A DNA stretch of 51,930 bases from positions 1 to 51,930 of the forward strand of contig NZ_JAGQCH010000023.1 of NCBI RefSeq assembly GCF_024346055.1, read 5' to 3'. This DNA comes from Cyanobium sp. Cruz CV13-4-11 (GTDB lineage Bacteria > Cyanobacteriota > Cyanobacteriia > PCC-6307 > Cyanobiaceae). Below the pieces are notes generated by a model. It saw only the letters and a program-made list of their open reading frames with translations, had not been told where the DNA came from and did no database searches. The position numbers and the translations under genes are program-made. The first letter of the stretch is position 1, and each line of letters begins with the position of its first letter. Shown here piece after piece: positions 1-8,667 of this stretch.

Positions 1-146
1 TCCTTGATCCGCAACGACAGAGGGGCGGGCATCGCAGGGCTCCAGACCGGAATCGGAACCCTGTTGTCGCGTCTTGAGACCCGCCTATGTAGTTGCGCGG
101 ACCCGCCTACCTAATCGTCGCCGAACACTGCCGGCGGCAACGCGAT
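1..146. other. Window edge without a recognised gene
   Basis: No convincing coding region is visible between the left edge and the cpcA terminator. The stretch holds two similar short segments reading ACCCGCCTA about 28 nt apart near 80-112, which could be the remnant of a repeat or of an insertion end. Nothing else is recognisable. Confidence 0.4.
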
Positions 147-172
147 AAAAAAGGGGCCCAGATAGGGCCCCC
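147..172 (-). terminator. Rho-independent terminator of cpcBA
   Basis: Read on the minus strand, a GC-only stem (GGGGCCC pairing with GGGCCCC, 165-171 and 153-159) with a five-base loop is followed directly by a run of six T (147-152). It sits about 25 nt past the cpcA stop codon, so it ends the phycocyanin transcript. Confidence 0.9.
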
Positions 173-197
173 GGGGGTCTTCCGTGGGAGGTGATCG

Positions 198-689
198 TCA
201 GATCAGGGCGTTGATCGCGTAGTCGATGTAGTTGTTGGCAATGACACCGGGATCTCCGGAGATGCCGTGGTTGGCCTTGATGTGGTTCAGGGCTTCCACG
301 TACCAGGAGGGGGAGAGTTCGAAGGCACGGTTGATTTCATCGAGACCGGCGATCAGGTACTCGTCGAGGGGGCCGGTGCCGCCGGCAACCAGGGAGTAGG
401 TGATGTGACGCAGGTAGTAGCCGATGTCACGGGAGCACTTTGCCTTGCCGCGGGCATCGGAGGCGTAGTTGTTGCCCTGCAGCTGGGTGGTGTAGGGGAA
501 CTTGTTGTAGACAGCCTGGGCAGCGCCGTTCACAAGGGAATCAGCATTGGCGGTCAGGGCACGGGCGGCTTCAAGGGCGTTCTTGGCGCGCTCGTAGCGA
601 CCGAAGGCGGCGTTCAGCTCGGTGTTGCTGAGGTACCGGCCCTGGGAGTCGGCGGCTGCAACGGCTTCGGTGAGAGGAGTCTTGGACAT
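198..689 (-). CDS. cpcA: Phycocyanin alpha subunit CpcA
   Basis: Alpha chain of C-phycocyanin, the blue light-harvesting protein of phycobilisome rods on the cytoplasmic face of the thylakoid. At 163 residues it has the family length. The bilin-attachment cysteine is C85, in the motif [15 protein letters not shown], and the C-terminus [16 protein letters not shown] region is typical of the family. It follows cpcB by 38 nt and the strong terminator lies just downstream, so cpcBA is a two-gene transcript here. The usual rod-linker genes (cpcC, cpcD) and lyase genes (cpcE, cpcF) are not in this window. The sequence resembles, but is somewhat diverged from, freshwater cyanobacterial CpcA, and it could be one of several copies. 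Confidence 0.95.
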   Translation of the reverse strand: MSKTPLTEAVAAADSQGRYLSNTELNAAFGRYERAKNALEAARALTANADSLVNGAAQAVYNKFPYTTQLQGNNYASDARGKAKCSRDIGYYLRHITYSLVAGGTGPLDEYLIAGLDEINRAFELSPSWYVEALNHIKANHGISGDPGVIANNYIDYAINALI

Positions 690-727
690 GACGGGAGGAA
701 TTGCGGAGGTTAATGGGTAGAACGCCG

Positions 728-1249
728 TCAGCTGACGGCGGCAGCGGCGCGGTCGAAGTAGGTGCCGATCTCGGAGGCCAGCGCGGAGCAGTCCCCCTGG
801 GTGATGCCACTGCGGTCGAGCACCAGATCGATCGCCGCGCCCTTGATCAGGCGAACGCCTTCGGCCACCGAAGCTCCGGGCACTCCCAGGGCCAGATAGG
901 TTTCGCGCAGCCCGTTGAGGCAGCGGTCCTCGAGGACCGAAGCATCACCGAGATAGACCGCGTAAGTGACATAGCGAAGGATGATGTCGAGGTCGCGCAG
1001 GCAGGCGGCGACGCGACGATGGGTGTAGGCATTGCCGCCGGGGGCGATCAGGGCGGGCTGCTGGGCAAACAGCTCGCGGGCGGCATTGGTGACGAGGGTG
1101 GAGGCACTGGAGGTGATCCGATTCACGGCATCCAGACGCTTGAAACTGTCGGCGACGACGCCGGAGAGAGCATCCAGCTGGCCGGAATTGAGGAACTCGC
1201 CGCGGACATCTGCCTGGGCGATGAGCTTGGTGAAAGCGTCGTAGGTCAT
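728..1249 (-). CDS. cpcB: Phycocyanin beta subunit CpcB
   Basis: Beta chain of phycocyanin, which pairs with CpcA to form the rod hexamers. It has 173 residues. Both expected bilin cysteines are present: C83 in AACLRD and C154 in QGDCSA. The asparagine that is normally gamma-N-methylated is N73, in GGNAYT. The start chosen is the ATG at 1249 (MTYDAF). An in-frame ATG at 1339 would add 30 residues with no match to the family. A purine-rich GGGAGAAG lies about 11 nt upstream of 1249. One extra N-terminal residue and H77, where Asn is usual, mark mild divergence. Confidence 0.95.
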   Translation of the reverse strand: MTYDAFTKLIAQADVRGEFLNSGQLDALSGVVADSFKRLDAVNRITSSASTLVTNAARELFAQQPALIAPGGNAYTHRRVAACLRDLDIILRYVTYAVYLGDASVLEDRCLNGLRETYLALGVPGASVAEGVRLIKGAAIDLVLDRSGITQGDCSALASEIGTYFDRAAAAVS

Positions 1250-1578
1250 GACAGTGACTACTTCTCCCGATGTGGGGATGAGGTTGTTTGAAAAGCACGC
1301 GTACCACTCAGGCCGAAAGGTCCGGCTAGAAGGGTTCATCGCGTACAGACATTCTCATCACCAAGGGACTGATCTTCCCCCACTGACTTCACAAAAGGTC
1401 ATCGCAATCGTGGTCATTGTAGCTTCAATTACAACGGCGAATATGTACCCCATAGACTGCGCCAAAGATGGTTGTATAAAGTGGCGCCCGGATGTAGTCC
1501 TGACCACTCCATCTTGAACCGACGCTTACAACGACCAACCCGGATCTCCTGGCAGGCCGATCTTGGAGGGACGGCAGC
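1250..1578 (-). promoter_or_regulatory. Leader and promoter region of cpcBA
   Basis: This 329-nt gap separates cpcB from the end of the upstream desulfurase gene. It is more AT-rich than its surroundings. On the minus strand a -10-like TACAAT lies at 1421-1416, which would give a leader of about 160 nt, in keeping with the long untranslated leaders known for cpc operons. No good -35 hexamer is seen, and no terminator hairpin with a T-run is obvious for the upstream gene. Confidence 0.4.
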
Positions 1579-3312
1579 TCAGGCCGCCAGCCGCCGCAGC
1601 GCAGCCACCAGGGCATCCACGTCGCTGTGGGTGTTGTAGAGACCCAACGTCGCCCGCACGGTGCTCTCCACGCCGAAGCGACGCAGGATCGGCTGGGCAC
1701 AGTGGTGGCCAGCGCGGACGGCGATTCCCTCCTGGTTGAGGGCCGAACCCACCGCCTCGGGAGCCTGCCCATCGAGCAGGAACGAGAGGACGCCGGCCTT
1801 GTGATCGGCACGGCCGAACAACCGCAGGCCGGGAATGGCGAGCAGCAGAGGCGTGGCATAGGCCAGCAGATCCTGCTCCGCCCTGTCGATCGTGTGCATG
1901 CCGATCCTCTCCACGTACTCCAGGGCCGTGGCCAGACCCACGGCGTCAGCGATGTTGCCGGTACCGGCCTTGAAGCGCTGGGGCGGATCCTGGTAGAGGG
2001 TGCGCTCAAAAGTGACGTCGCGGATCATGTTGCCGCCCCCCTGCCAGGGGGGCATCGAGCGCAGCAGATCCCGCTTGCCGTAGAGGACGCCGATTCCTGT
2101 GGGCCCATAGATTTTGTGGCCGGAGAACACGTAGAAATCCACGTCCAGGGCCTGCACATCCACCGGCGTGTGGGCGATGCCCTGGGCCCCGTCCAGCAGG
2201 ACCAGGGCGCCATGCCAATGGGCGATCGCGATCATCTCCTCAACCGGAGGGATCGTGCCCAGGGCATTGGAGACCTGGGTGAAGGCGACCAACTTCGTGC
2301 GGGAGTTGAACAGATGCTCGTACGCCTCCAGGATCACCTGGCCGGTGTCATCCACCGGGGCGATCCGCAGCCGGGCTCCCTTCTCATGGGCCAACTGCTG
2401 CCAGGGAACGATGTTGGCGTGGTGCTCCAGGTGCGTGAGAACGATCTCATCGCCCGTCTCGATGTGACGCCGACCCCACGACTGCGCCACCAGATTGATG
2501 CCTTCGGTGGTGCCTCGCACGAACACGATCTCCTCGCTGCTGGCGGCATGCAGAAAGCGGGCACAGGTGGCGCGGGCCTGCTCATAGGCCTCGGTGGCGC
2601 GCGCCGCCAGCTCATGGGCCGCCCGGTGGATGTTGGAGTTTTCGCTTCGGTAAAAGCGCTCCAGGCGCTCGATCACCGCCCGTGGCTTCTGGGTGGTGGC
2701 GCCGTTGTCGAGCCACACCAGCTGCCGCCCGTGGATGCGCTCCTGCAGGATCGGAAAGTCGCGACGCAGGTAGGCCGGATCAAGGGGTTGTGCCGCGTGG
2801 GAAGCCTGCGGGGTCAGATCCAGCTGCGAGAGCCCCGCTGGTGCCCCGGCCATGGCCTCGGTTTGGGGCACCTCCGAGGTGGGGAGCCGAGAGGGGGATG
2901 GGGCGCGCTCTGCCATGAAGTAGGGCAGGTCCATGGCCACGGGGAACTGGCTGATCACCCCCTGCAACGAAGGAAAGGAATGGGGAATCTCAATGGCAAG
3001 GGGCGTCAATGTGCGTGAATCGGCCCGTTCAGGCACCGCCTGGGGAGACAAATGGGTTGCGGAGACGTCATCGCGCAGTTGACGATCCACATGGAGCTCG
3101 GATCCTCCCGAATCTGCCTGGCTCAGTGGTGAGTCTGAGGAAAGACCTTCCGATGCGGCGGGAAGCTGGACAACGGATGCAACGGGTGGGGATGGATGGC
3201 CAGATAACTGGGCCTGGATCAGGTGGGCCAGACGAGCCAATTCCGCCTCACTTGGGAAACCATGTGGAATGCCAGCCTCGTCACCGACCCCATGGTGATC
3301 AGCGGTAGTCAT
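1579..3312 (-). CDS. Encapsulin cargo: SufS-type cysteine desulfurase with N-terminal extension
   Basis: PLP enzyme that removes sulfur from L-cysteine, giving alanine and an enzyme-bound persulfide. The catalytic domain starts near residue 178. The PLP lysine is in SGHKIYGPTG (near residue 400) and the persulfide cysteine is C538 in RAGHHCAQP. The first ~177 residues are rich in Pro, Ser and Ala and look disordered; such extensions target desulfurases into family 2A encapsulins. Within this tail IPHGFPS (15-21) and IPHSFPS (109-115) form a repeated motif. The ATG at 3312 overlaps the end of srpI by 14 nt, which suggests translational coupling; an in-frame ATG at 3342 is also possible. A housekeeping SufS would be about 410 residues and lack the tail. 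Confidence 0.93.
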   Translation of the reverse strand: MTTADHHGVGDEAGIPHGFPSEAELARLAHLIQAQLSGHPSPPVASVVQLPAASEGLSSDSPLSQADSGGSELHVDRQLRDDVSATHLSPQAVPERADSRTLTPLAIEIPHSFPSLQGVISQFPVAMDLPYFMAERAPSPSRLPTSEVPQTEAMAGAPAGLSQLDLTPQASHAAQPLDPAYLRRDFPILQERIHGRQLVWLDNGATTQKPRAVIERLERFYRSENSNIHRAAHELAARATEAYEQARATCARFLHAASSEEIVFVRGTTEGINLVAQSWGRRHIETGDEIVLTHLEHHANIVPWQQLAHEKGARLRIAPVDDTGQVILEAYEHLFNSRTKLVAFTQVSNALGTIPPVEEMIAIAHWHGALVLLDGAQGIAHTPVDVQALDVDFYVFSGHKIYGPTGIGVLYGKRDLLRSMPPWQGGGNMIRDVTFERTLYQDPPQRFKAGTGNIADAVGLATALEYVERIGMHTIDRAEQDLLAYATPLLLAIPGLRLFGRADHKAGVLSFLLDGQAPEAVGSALNQEGIAVRAGHHCAQPILRRFGVESTVRATLGLYNTHSDVDALVAALRRLAA

Positions 3313-4228
3313 GCTGGTAGTTATGGAATTTGTCCACTTCAACGTTTTCGAGCACGGCGATGGCGTCTTCTGTGAGAACGGCCAGTGAGCAGTAGAGCGA
3401 GATCAGATAGGAGGCGATCGCCTTGCGTCCGATGCCCATGAATTTCACCGACAGCCCCATCCCCTGTTCGCCGGGAAGGCCTGGCTGGTACAGACCCACC
3501 ACTCCCTGGCGAGCCTCGCCCGTGCGCAACAGCAGAATGCTGCTGCGGCCAGCTTCAATCTTCAGCTTGTCGCTGGGAATGATCGGCAAACCTCGCCAGG
3601 TGATGAAGGGTGAGCCGAAGAGAGTGAGCGTGGCCGGAGGCACACCCCGCCGGGTACATTCCCGACCGAAGGCGGCAATCGTGCGGGGGTGCGCCAGGAA
3701 GAAGGCCGGCTGCTTCCATACTTTGGTGATGAGTTGATCAAGATCATCAGGGGTGGGGACACCACTGAGGGGCTGAAGACGCTGGGAGGGAATAACGTTG
3801 TTGAGGAGGCCATACTCCTTGTTGTTGATCAGCTCGCTTTCCTGGCGCTCCTTGATCGTTTCAATCGCAAGCCGCAGCTGCTGCTGGATCTGATCGTGGG
3901 GGTTACTGTAGAGATCGGAAATGCGGGTGTGAATATCGACCGTTGTCGTAACGGCACTGAGGAAGTACTCTCGGGGCTCTTCTTCATAATCAACAAATGT
4001 TTCCGGAAGCTCGATCTCATCACGCTGCGAACAGGCCGTGAGCACTCGTGATTCATCCTTGACCTTGTTAACCCTGTAGATACCAGCCTCAACCCCAACC
4101 CAGGACAGCATCGGAACCAACCAACGCGGCGATATGCCGAGCAGCTGCGGGACCGTCTTGGTGGCATTCGCCAACTGGCGTGCCGCTGCATCACCTAAAG
4201 CGAGATGGGACGATTTGCTGGTTGCCAT
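3299..4228 (-). CDS. srpI: Family 2A encapsulin shell protein SrpI
   Basis: HK97-fold protein that self-assembles into a nanocompartment. It is 309 residues long and collinear with the SrpI I recall from Synechococcus elongatus, with shared stretches such as RQLANATKTVPQL, VEAGIYRVN, HDQIQQQLRL and IASYLISLYCSLAVLTEDA. There is no inserted cyclic-nucleotide-binding domain, which places it in family 2A rather than 2B. It lies directly before the tailed cysteine desulfurase, the known cargo, and after the serine acetyltransferase (151-nt gap). In S. elongatus srp genes are plasmid-borne and induced by sulfur starvation; regulation here is unknown. By eye its base composition is less GC-rich than that of flanking genes. 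Confidence 0.95.
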   Translation of the reverse strand: MATSKSSHLALGDAAARQLANATKTVPQLLGISPRWLVPMLSWVGVEAGIYRVNKVKDESRVLTACSQRDEIELPETFVDYEEEPREYFLSAVTTTVDIHTRISDLYSNPHDQIQQQLRLAIETIKERQESELINNKEYGLLNNVIPSQRLQPLSGVPTPDDLDQLITKVWKQPAFFLAHPRTIAAFGRECTRRGVPPATLTLFGSPFITWRGLPIIPSDKLKIEAGRSSILLLRTGEARQGVVGLYQPGLPGEQGMGLSVKFMGIGRKAIASYLISLYCSLAVLTEDAIAVLENVEVDKFHNYQHDYR

Positions 4229-4379
4229 GGAGATTCGATCAAGAAGTGGAAAGAACTAAACTCAGAAACCCGATTGGGAATAAAGGCCTGGGAAAGAGAT
4301 GACCTCGGTGGCCAGAGCCGCCATCACTCAGGGATAGGGAGGCTCTTCGCCATCACATGGATGAAGACGAAGGATGTTT

Positions 4380-5327
4380 TCAGATGCCGCCCCCCTCTCC
4401 AAAGGTCTCAGAGAGAGCCTTGGCCTGGGTGATGGTGGTGCCTGGCGGGACGCTGCTTGTCAACCAGACATTCCCACCAATCGTGGATCCTCTTCCGATG
4501 GTTACCCGGCCCAGGATCGTTGCTCCAGAATAGATAACGACATCGTCTTCAACGATCGGATGTCGGGGCTCACCCTTAACAAGATGTCCATGCTCATCGA
4601 CGGGAAAGTGCTTGGCACCCAAGGTGACGGCCTGATAGAGGCGCACATTATTGCCAATGATGGACGTCCCCCCGATCACAACGCCCGAGCCATGATCGAT
4701 GAAGAAGCTGTCACCGATGGCAGCGCCGGGATGAATATCCACGCCCGTGTCGGAATGGGACAGCTCAGCAATGATGCGAGCCACCACTGGTGCGCCGAGT
4801 CTGTGTAGGGCATGGGCAAAACGATGGTCGGTGATGGCCTTCATCCCTGGGTAGCAGACAAGCACCTCCTCGATGCTGCTGGCGGCAGGGTCGCCTCGGA
4901 ACGCCGCATGGAGGTCGGAGTCGAGCTGGGAACGAATGCGCGGAAGCTGGTGAGCAAAAGCGTAAACAATGTCCGTGGCCTGCTGATCAAGAGTCGGATC
5001 CTGCCTGTCTCCATGGGGCAAGGATCGACGGGCCTCAAGCTCAATGCGGACCTGATGACGAAGTTCCCGAAGGCTGGTGTCGAGGGTATGGCCGACGAAG
5101 CAGTCCGTGGCCGTCGAAGAGCTTGGTACACCCATCCGATCGGGCTCCGGCAACCCGAGGCGATGGGGATAGAGGGAGGCTCTCAGGCCGACGAGCACCT
5201 TTTTGAGAGCATGGGTTGAAGGCAGGGGAACCAGGGTGTTCGGATGTTGCCAGAGGAGAGAAGACTGCACCCGAATAGCACGGAGAGAGTCGACTATTCC
5301 TGCCAGATTCAAGTCGTGATCTCCCAT
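4380..5327 (-). CDS. cysE: Serine O-acetyltransferase (SrpH/CysE type)
   Basis: Transfers acetyl from acetyl-CoA to L-serine, making O-acetylserine for cysteine synthase. The C-terminal half is a left-handed beta-helix of hexapeptide repeats. The catalytic Asp/His region is visible as VDIHPGAAIGDSF followed by FIDHGSGVVIG, and a conserved GNNVRLYQAVTLGAK segment follows. The ATG start at 5327 gives 315 residues. A GTG at 5384, just after the rhodanese stop, would give 334 and better fits tight operon spacing. The long N-terminal part is as expected for SrpH-like enzymes. The gene lies between rhodanese and srpI, so the operon encodes both synthesis and desulfuration of cysteine. Confidence 0.9.
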   Translation of the reverse strand: MGDHDLNLAGIVDSLRAIRVQSSLLWQHPNTLVPLPSTHALKKVLVGLRASLYPHRLGLPEPDRMGVPSSSTATDCFVGHTLDTSLRELRHQVRIELEARRSLPHGDRQDPTLDQQATDIVYAFAHQLPRIRSQLDSDLHAAFRGDPAASSIEEVLVCYPGMKAITDHRFAHALHRLGAPVVARIIAELSHSDTGVDIHPGAAIGDSFFIDHGSGVVIGGTSIIGNNVRLYQAVTLGAKHFPVDEHGHLVKGEPRHPIVEDDVVIYSGATILGRVTIGRGSTIGGNVWLTSSVPPGTTITQAKALSETFGEGGGI

Positions 5328-5385
5328 TCCTTCATGCTCATCGAGAAGGAAGATGGTGCGACCGTTTTGCACAGATGTGATCACG

Positions 5386-5790
5386 TCAGCATCCAGCGGG
5401 TACAGGACGCACCAACGCCTCCGGCCAGTCACGCAGTCCCGCCTGCAACGAGGCAACGGCTGTGTAACCGAGAGCCTGCAGTTCGAGGGCTGCAATGGCG
5501 CTTCGGTTGCCACCGGCGCAGACCACCACCAGCGGATGGGATCGATCCTTGAGAATCCTCGGGGCCTGCTGGGAAAGGATTGAAGCCCTCACATTGATGG
5601 CACCAGGGATGTGCCCAGCTTCAAACTCCTCTGGTTCACGGACATCGATCACTGTGGCTCCATCAGCGATCAGATGCTTCACGCCCATGGCATCAACCTC
5701 CCGGATCTGCAAGCGCGCCGCCGCCGCTGTCTGAAGGGAATCCGAGCCATGCAGAAGAGACATGTGGCCGCTGCGTGATCCATTGATCAT
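5386..5790 (-). CDS. Single-domain rhodanese (active-site Cys present)
   Basis: Sulfurtransferase-type protein of 134 residues that would carry persulfide sulfur between a donor and an acceptor. The domain runs from REVDAMGVKHL to the C-terminus, with VIDVREPEEFEAGHIPGAIN as the first signature and VVVCAGGNRSA as the active-site loop with its catalytic cysteine. No signal peptide is seen, so it should be cytoplasmic. Rhodaneses are recurrent members of SrpI operons, in keeping with persulfide from the encapsulated desulfurase being passed on or stored; that role is an inference. An internal ATG at 5763 is a possible alternative start. Confidence 0.88.
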   Translation of the reverse strand: MINGSRSGHMSLLHGSDSLQTAAAARLQIREVDAMGVKHLIADGATVIDVREPEEFEAGHIPGAINVRASILSQQAPRILKDRSHPLVVVCAGGNRSAIAALELQALGYTAVASLQAGLRDWPEALVRPVPAGC

Positions 5791-5852
5791 CCCTTGATTG
5801 GTGTGCCTGACAACGTAGTTTCAGCCACATCGATGGGTACCTGCGACTTCAA

Positions 5853-6866
5853 TCAAAGCGCCAGGCCATGCTCATTGAAGAGTCCTTCAAAAAGCGCTGA
5901 ACTCAGATAGCGTTCGCCGGAATCCGGCAGCACCACCACGATCGTCCGACCGGCAAAGGCCTCCTCATGGGCCAGCCGCACCGCCGCTGCAGCGGCGGCA
6001 CCACTGGAGATGCCTGACAGGATCCCCTCTTCGCGGGTGAGGCGCCGTGCAAAAGCCACAGCGTCTGCACTGCTGACCTGCTCAACCCTGTCGACAAGAT
6101 CGAGATGCAGATTGGCTGGAACGAATCCAGCCCCGATCCCCTGGATCTTGTGGGGCCCAGGCTGAAGCGGCTGACCCGCCAGGGTCTGGCTGATCACCGG
6201 ACTCTCCACGGGCTCCACCGCCACCGACACCAAGGGCTCGCCGAGCGTTCGCTTGATGTACTGGCTGACGCCGGTGATCGTGCCGCCGGTACCAACACCT
6301 GCCACCAGCGCCGCCACACGACCGCAGGTGGCGGCGCAGATCTCCGGACCCGTGGTGTCATGGTGAATGCGCGGGTTGGCGGCATTGGCGAACTGCTGCA
6401 GAAGCACGTAGCGCTGGGCATCCGAGGCGGCGATTTCCTGAGCCTTGGCAATCGCACCTGGCATCCCCTTTGACCCTTCGGTGAGCACCAGCTTCGCCCC
6501 GTAGGCGACGAGCAGTTTGCGCCGCTCCAGGCTCATGGTTTCCGGCATCGTGAGAGTGATCGGGATTCCCCGAGCCGCGGCCACAAAGGCGAGGGCGATG
6601 CCTGTGTTGCCGCTGGTGGGTTCAATGATCTCCTTGCCGGGCCCCAACAAACCGTCCTTTTCCGCCTGCCACACCATCGCGGCTCCGATCCGGCACTTCA
6701 CCGAATAGGCAGGATTGCGTCCCTCGATCTTGGCGTAGACGATGCCCTTCGCCTCACCGACGACGCGATTGAGGCGAACCAGAGGTGTGTGGCCGATCGA
6801 GAGACTGTTGTCCTCAAAGGCGGGAAGGGCTGCCGTTGCTGTGGCAGCAAAGCCGGTGGAGGTCAT
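5853..6866 (-). CDS. cysK: Cysteine synthase A (operon copy)
   Basis: O-acetylserine (thiol)-lyase, joining O-acetylserine and sulfide to form cysteine; PLP-dependent. In this 337-residue protein the PLP lysine lies in [11 protein letters not shown], the substrate loop is [11 protein letters not shown], and the glycine-rich phosphate loop is [11 protein letters not shown]. The ATG at 6866 was chosen because further in-frame sequence runs into the ADO-like gene. It is the first gene of the encapsulin sulfur set, 62 nt before the rhodanese. It carries a ~15-residue N-terminal extension relative to the second cysK at 11952, to which it is clearly paralogous. Confidence 0.93.
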   Translation of the reverse strand: MTSTGFAATATAALPAFEDNSLSIGHTPLVRLNRVVGEAKGIVYAKIEGRNPAYSVKCRIGAAMVWQAEKDGLLGPGKEIIEPTSGNTGIALAFVAAARGIPITLTMPETMSLERRKLLVAYGAKLVLTEGSKGMPGAIAKAQEIAASDAQRYVLLQQFANAANPRIHHDTTGPEICAATCGRVAALVAGVGTGGTITGVSQYIKRTLGEPLVSVAVEPVESPVISQTLAGQPLQPGPHKIQGIGAGFVPANLHLDLVDRVEQVSSADAVAFARRLTREEGILSGISSGAAAAAAVRLAHEEAFAGRTIVVVLPDSGERYLSSALFEGLFNEHGLAL

Positions 6867-6925
6867 GGCAGGGCAACCAAAATCCAGACCTAGCCACGGA
6901 CCTCTCAACCCCGTCGTGGTGGCGA

Positions 6926-7600
6926 TTACACCCCCACCGCCACCGCCTGGCCCGCCAATCGCGCCACCAGCCCCCGGGCCTGGCGCGGCTCGAAGCCGAC
7001 CATCTCGATCGCCGCCTGGAAACAGCCCACGAACTCGCCCACCAGCTCGCCCGGGTCGATGCCGATGGCGGTGAGATCGGCACGCACGGCGTTGAGCATC
7101 GCCAGCACGATCGGGACGGCGCGCCCACAGCAGGCCTCGATCGGAGCCGCCACCTCGGGGAACCGGACGGCCAGCCAACGCTGGCCGTACTGGAGGTGCT
7201 GGGCCTCATCGTCCAGGACCATCTGGAGGATCGGGGCGGCGTAGGCATCGGCCACCGGCTGGTAGCAGCGGTAGGCCGCCACGGCGAAGCTCTCCACGAT
7301 CAGGCACTGGATCACCAGGGCGCTGAGCCGATCCCCCGTGCGCACCGCCTCGCGGAACAGGCGATGCAGGGGCGCGAACAACCGCTGCGCCAGCGGCAGG
7401 TCCGGGCGGATCCCCAGCTCCCTGCCACAGCCGGCGAAGTCGCGGGCATGGCGGCCCTCCATGGCCGCGAGCCGCATCAGGTCGTCCCTGTCCTCCGGCA
7501 GCAGGCCGGCCAGCAGGCGGAAGTGGCTGTCCGCCAAGCCCTCTCCCACGATCACCAGGGCGTTGATGCGGCTGTAGGCGACGCGGTAGGCGCAGTTCAT
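6926..7600 (-). CDS. Aldehyde-deformylating oxygenase-like di-iron protein (divergent paralog)
   Basis: Ferritin-like di-iron protein of 224 residues related to cyanobacterial aldehyde-deformylating oxygenase, which turns fatty aldehydes into alkanes. All six iron ligands are present (E20, E48, H51, E103, E132, H135), each exactly 12 positions before E32, E60, H63, E115, E144 and H147 of standard 231-residue enzymes. The remaining sequence is diverged, and no acyl-ACP reductase gene accompanies it. The ATG at 7600 overlaps the cyclase stop in an ATGA, which decides the start and implies coupling. Its substrate may therefore be something other than fatty aldehyde, or it may support the cyclase; this is unresolved. 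Confidence 0.82.
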   Translation of the reverse strand: MNCAYRVAYSRINALVIVGEGLADSHFRLLAGLLPEDRDDLMRLAAMEGRHARDFAGCGRELGIRPDLPLAQRLFAPLHRLFREAVRTGDRLSALVIQCLIVESFAVAAYRCYQPVADAYAAPILQMVLDDEAQHLQYGQRWLAVRFPEVAAPIEACCGRAVPIVLAMLNAVRADLTAIGIDPGELVGEFVGCFQAAIEMVGFEPRQARGLVARLAGQAVAVGV

Positions 7601-8649
7601 GCCGTTTCCACCCGCACCATCGGCTGGAAGAACTGGCGCCACAGCAGAGCGCCGAAGCGCAGCTTCAGGCCGAACTGGCGCAGCGGAGCGGCCCCTTCCC
7701 GGCGGGCGGCGCCCATCTCCTGGAAACAGGCCACGAGCCGATCGCGCAGGGCGATGAACTGGCCGTTCTCCAGATCGAACACCCAGGGGAAGGCCCGGCG
7801 GGCCGTGCGGTTGGTCTGGCGCATCACCTCCGCATCGAACCGTTCCGGATCCATGCCCAGGATCCGGTAGAACTCGCCGCGCTCACACACCGTGAGGCTG
7901 TGGGTGAGAAACACCGACCAGAGGAAGAAGCGACTCAGCAACTTGCCGCGAAAACCCTGCCGCAGGGCAGGCCAGCAGCGGATCAGCATGTTGAAGATGT
8001 CGCCATGGCGGTTCTCGTCCTGGCACCAGGGTTCGAAGAAATCGAACAGGGGCGCGACGTTGCTGTCGGGGTGGGCCTTGAGATGGCGGTCGATCAGGAT
8101 GTAGCGCCAGTAGCCGATCTTTTCCGACAGGAAGACGCTGTAGAGCAACCAGCTCAGGGGGAACCAGGTGATCGGCCGCTTGGTGCTCAGGCTGGGCAGG
8201 TCGATCTCGATGCCTTCGGCCACCAGCGCCCGGTTGAGAAAGCCGGCATGGCGGGCCTCATCCCGGGCCATCAGCTGGAACAGCCGCCCCATCTCGGGAC
8301 GCTGCGCCTGGAGGAGCCGGCGGGAGAGCTCCTTGAACAGCAGGAAGCCGGAGAACTCCGACACGCAGGAGCGCACCAGGTAGCTCTCGTAGGCCTGCTT
8401 CTCCTCCGGGCTGAGATCCCGGAGCCGGTCGAGCGGTGCCTTGCGATCGAAATGCTCCCGGTTGTAGTCGGCCTCCATTTCGGCCAGCATCGCGTCGAAG
8501 GCCGGCCGTTGCGGCTCCAGATCCGTGCGGGCCGCCTTGGCGATCTGGGTCGTGTAGAAGCGCGGCGTCAGCAGGTCCTCGCGCAGGTGCGGGGCGGCCG
8601 GCGCGGCAACGGACGGGGCCGCGGCACCGGAGGAGAGGGTGGCTGTCAT
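7597..8649 (-). CDS. acsF: Mg-protoporphyrin IX monomethyl ester (oxidative) cyclase AcsF/ChlA
   Basis: Oxygen-dependent di-iron enzyme that closes ring E of chlorophyll. In this protein of about 350 residues the metal-binding motifs are visible: SEFSGFLLFKEL, DEARHAGFL (ExxH) and DENRHGDIF (ExxH). Cyanobacteria often keep two cyclases, one used at low oxygen. The N-terminus is longer and more alanine-rich than usual, so this may be the secondary isoform. The start taken is ATG 8649; a GTG at 8670 is also in frame, but a CACGT/ACGTG inverted repeat overlaps it. It is divergent from an arsR-type gene and translationally coupled to the ADO-like gene. Confidence 0.88.
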   Translation of the reverse strand: MTATLSSGAAAPSVAAPAAPHLREDLLTPRFYTTQIAKAARTDLEPQRPAFDAMLAEMEADYNREHFDRKAPLDRLRDLSPEEKQAYESYLVRSCVSEFSGFLLFKELSRRLLQAQRPEMGRLFQLMARDEARHAGFLNRALVAEGIEIDLPSLSTKRPITWFPLSWLLYSVFLSEKIGYWRYILIDRHLKAHPDSNVAPLFDFFEPWCQDENRHGDIFNMLIRCWPALRQGFRGKLLSRFFLWSVFLTHSLTVCERGEFYRILGMDPERFDAEVMRQTNRTARRAFPWVFDLENGQFIALRDRLVACFQEMGAARREGAAPLRQFGLKLRFGALLWRQFFQPMVRVETA

Positions 8650-8667
8650 CTGGCGGGCGACGTGCTT

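Noticed and set aside
267..713. Long open frames antisense to cpcA, cpcB and many other genes (for example 1627-3018, 16057-18033, 24244-26265, 26136-28577)
   Set aside because: High GC leaves few stop codons on the antisense strand. These frames lie opposite clearly recognised genes and show low-complexity His, Gln and Gly-rich sequence without family features.
6867..7178. N-terminal extension of cysK to 7178, giving 441 residues
   Set aside because: The added residues are Arg/Gly-rich, overlap the ADO-like gene in another frame and have no counterpart in the second cysK.
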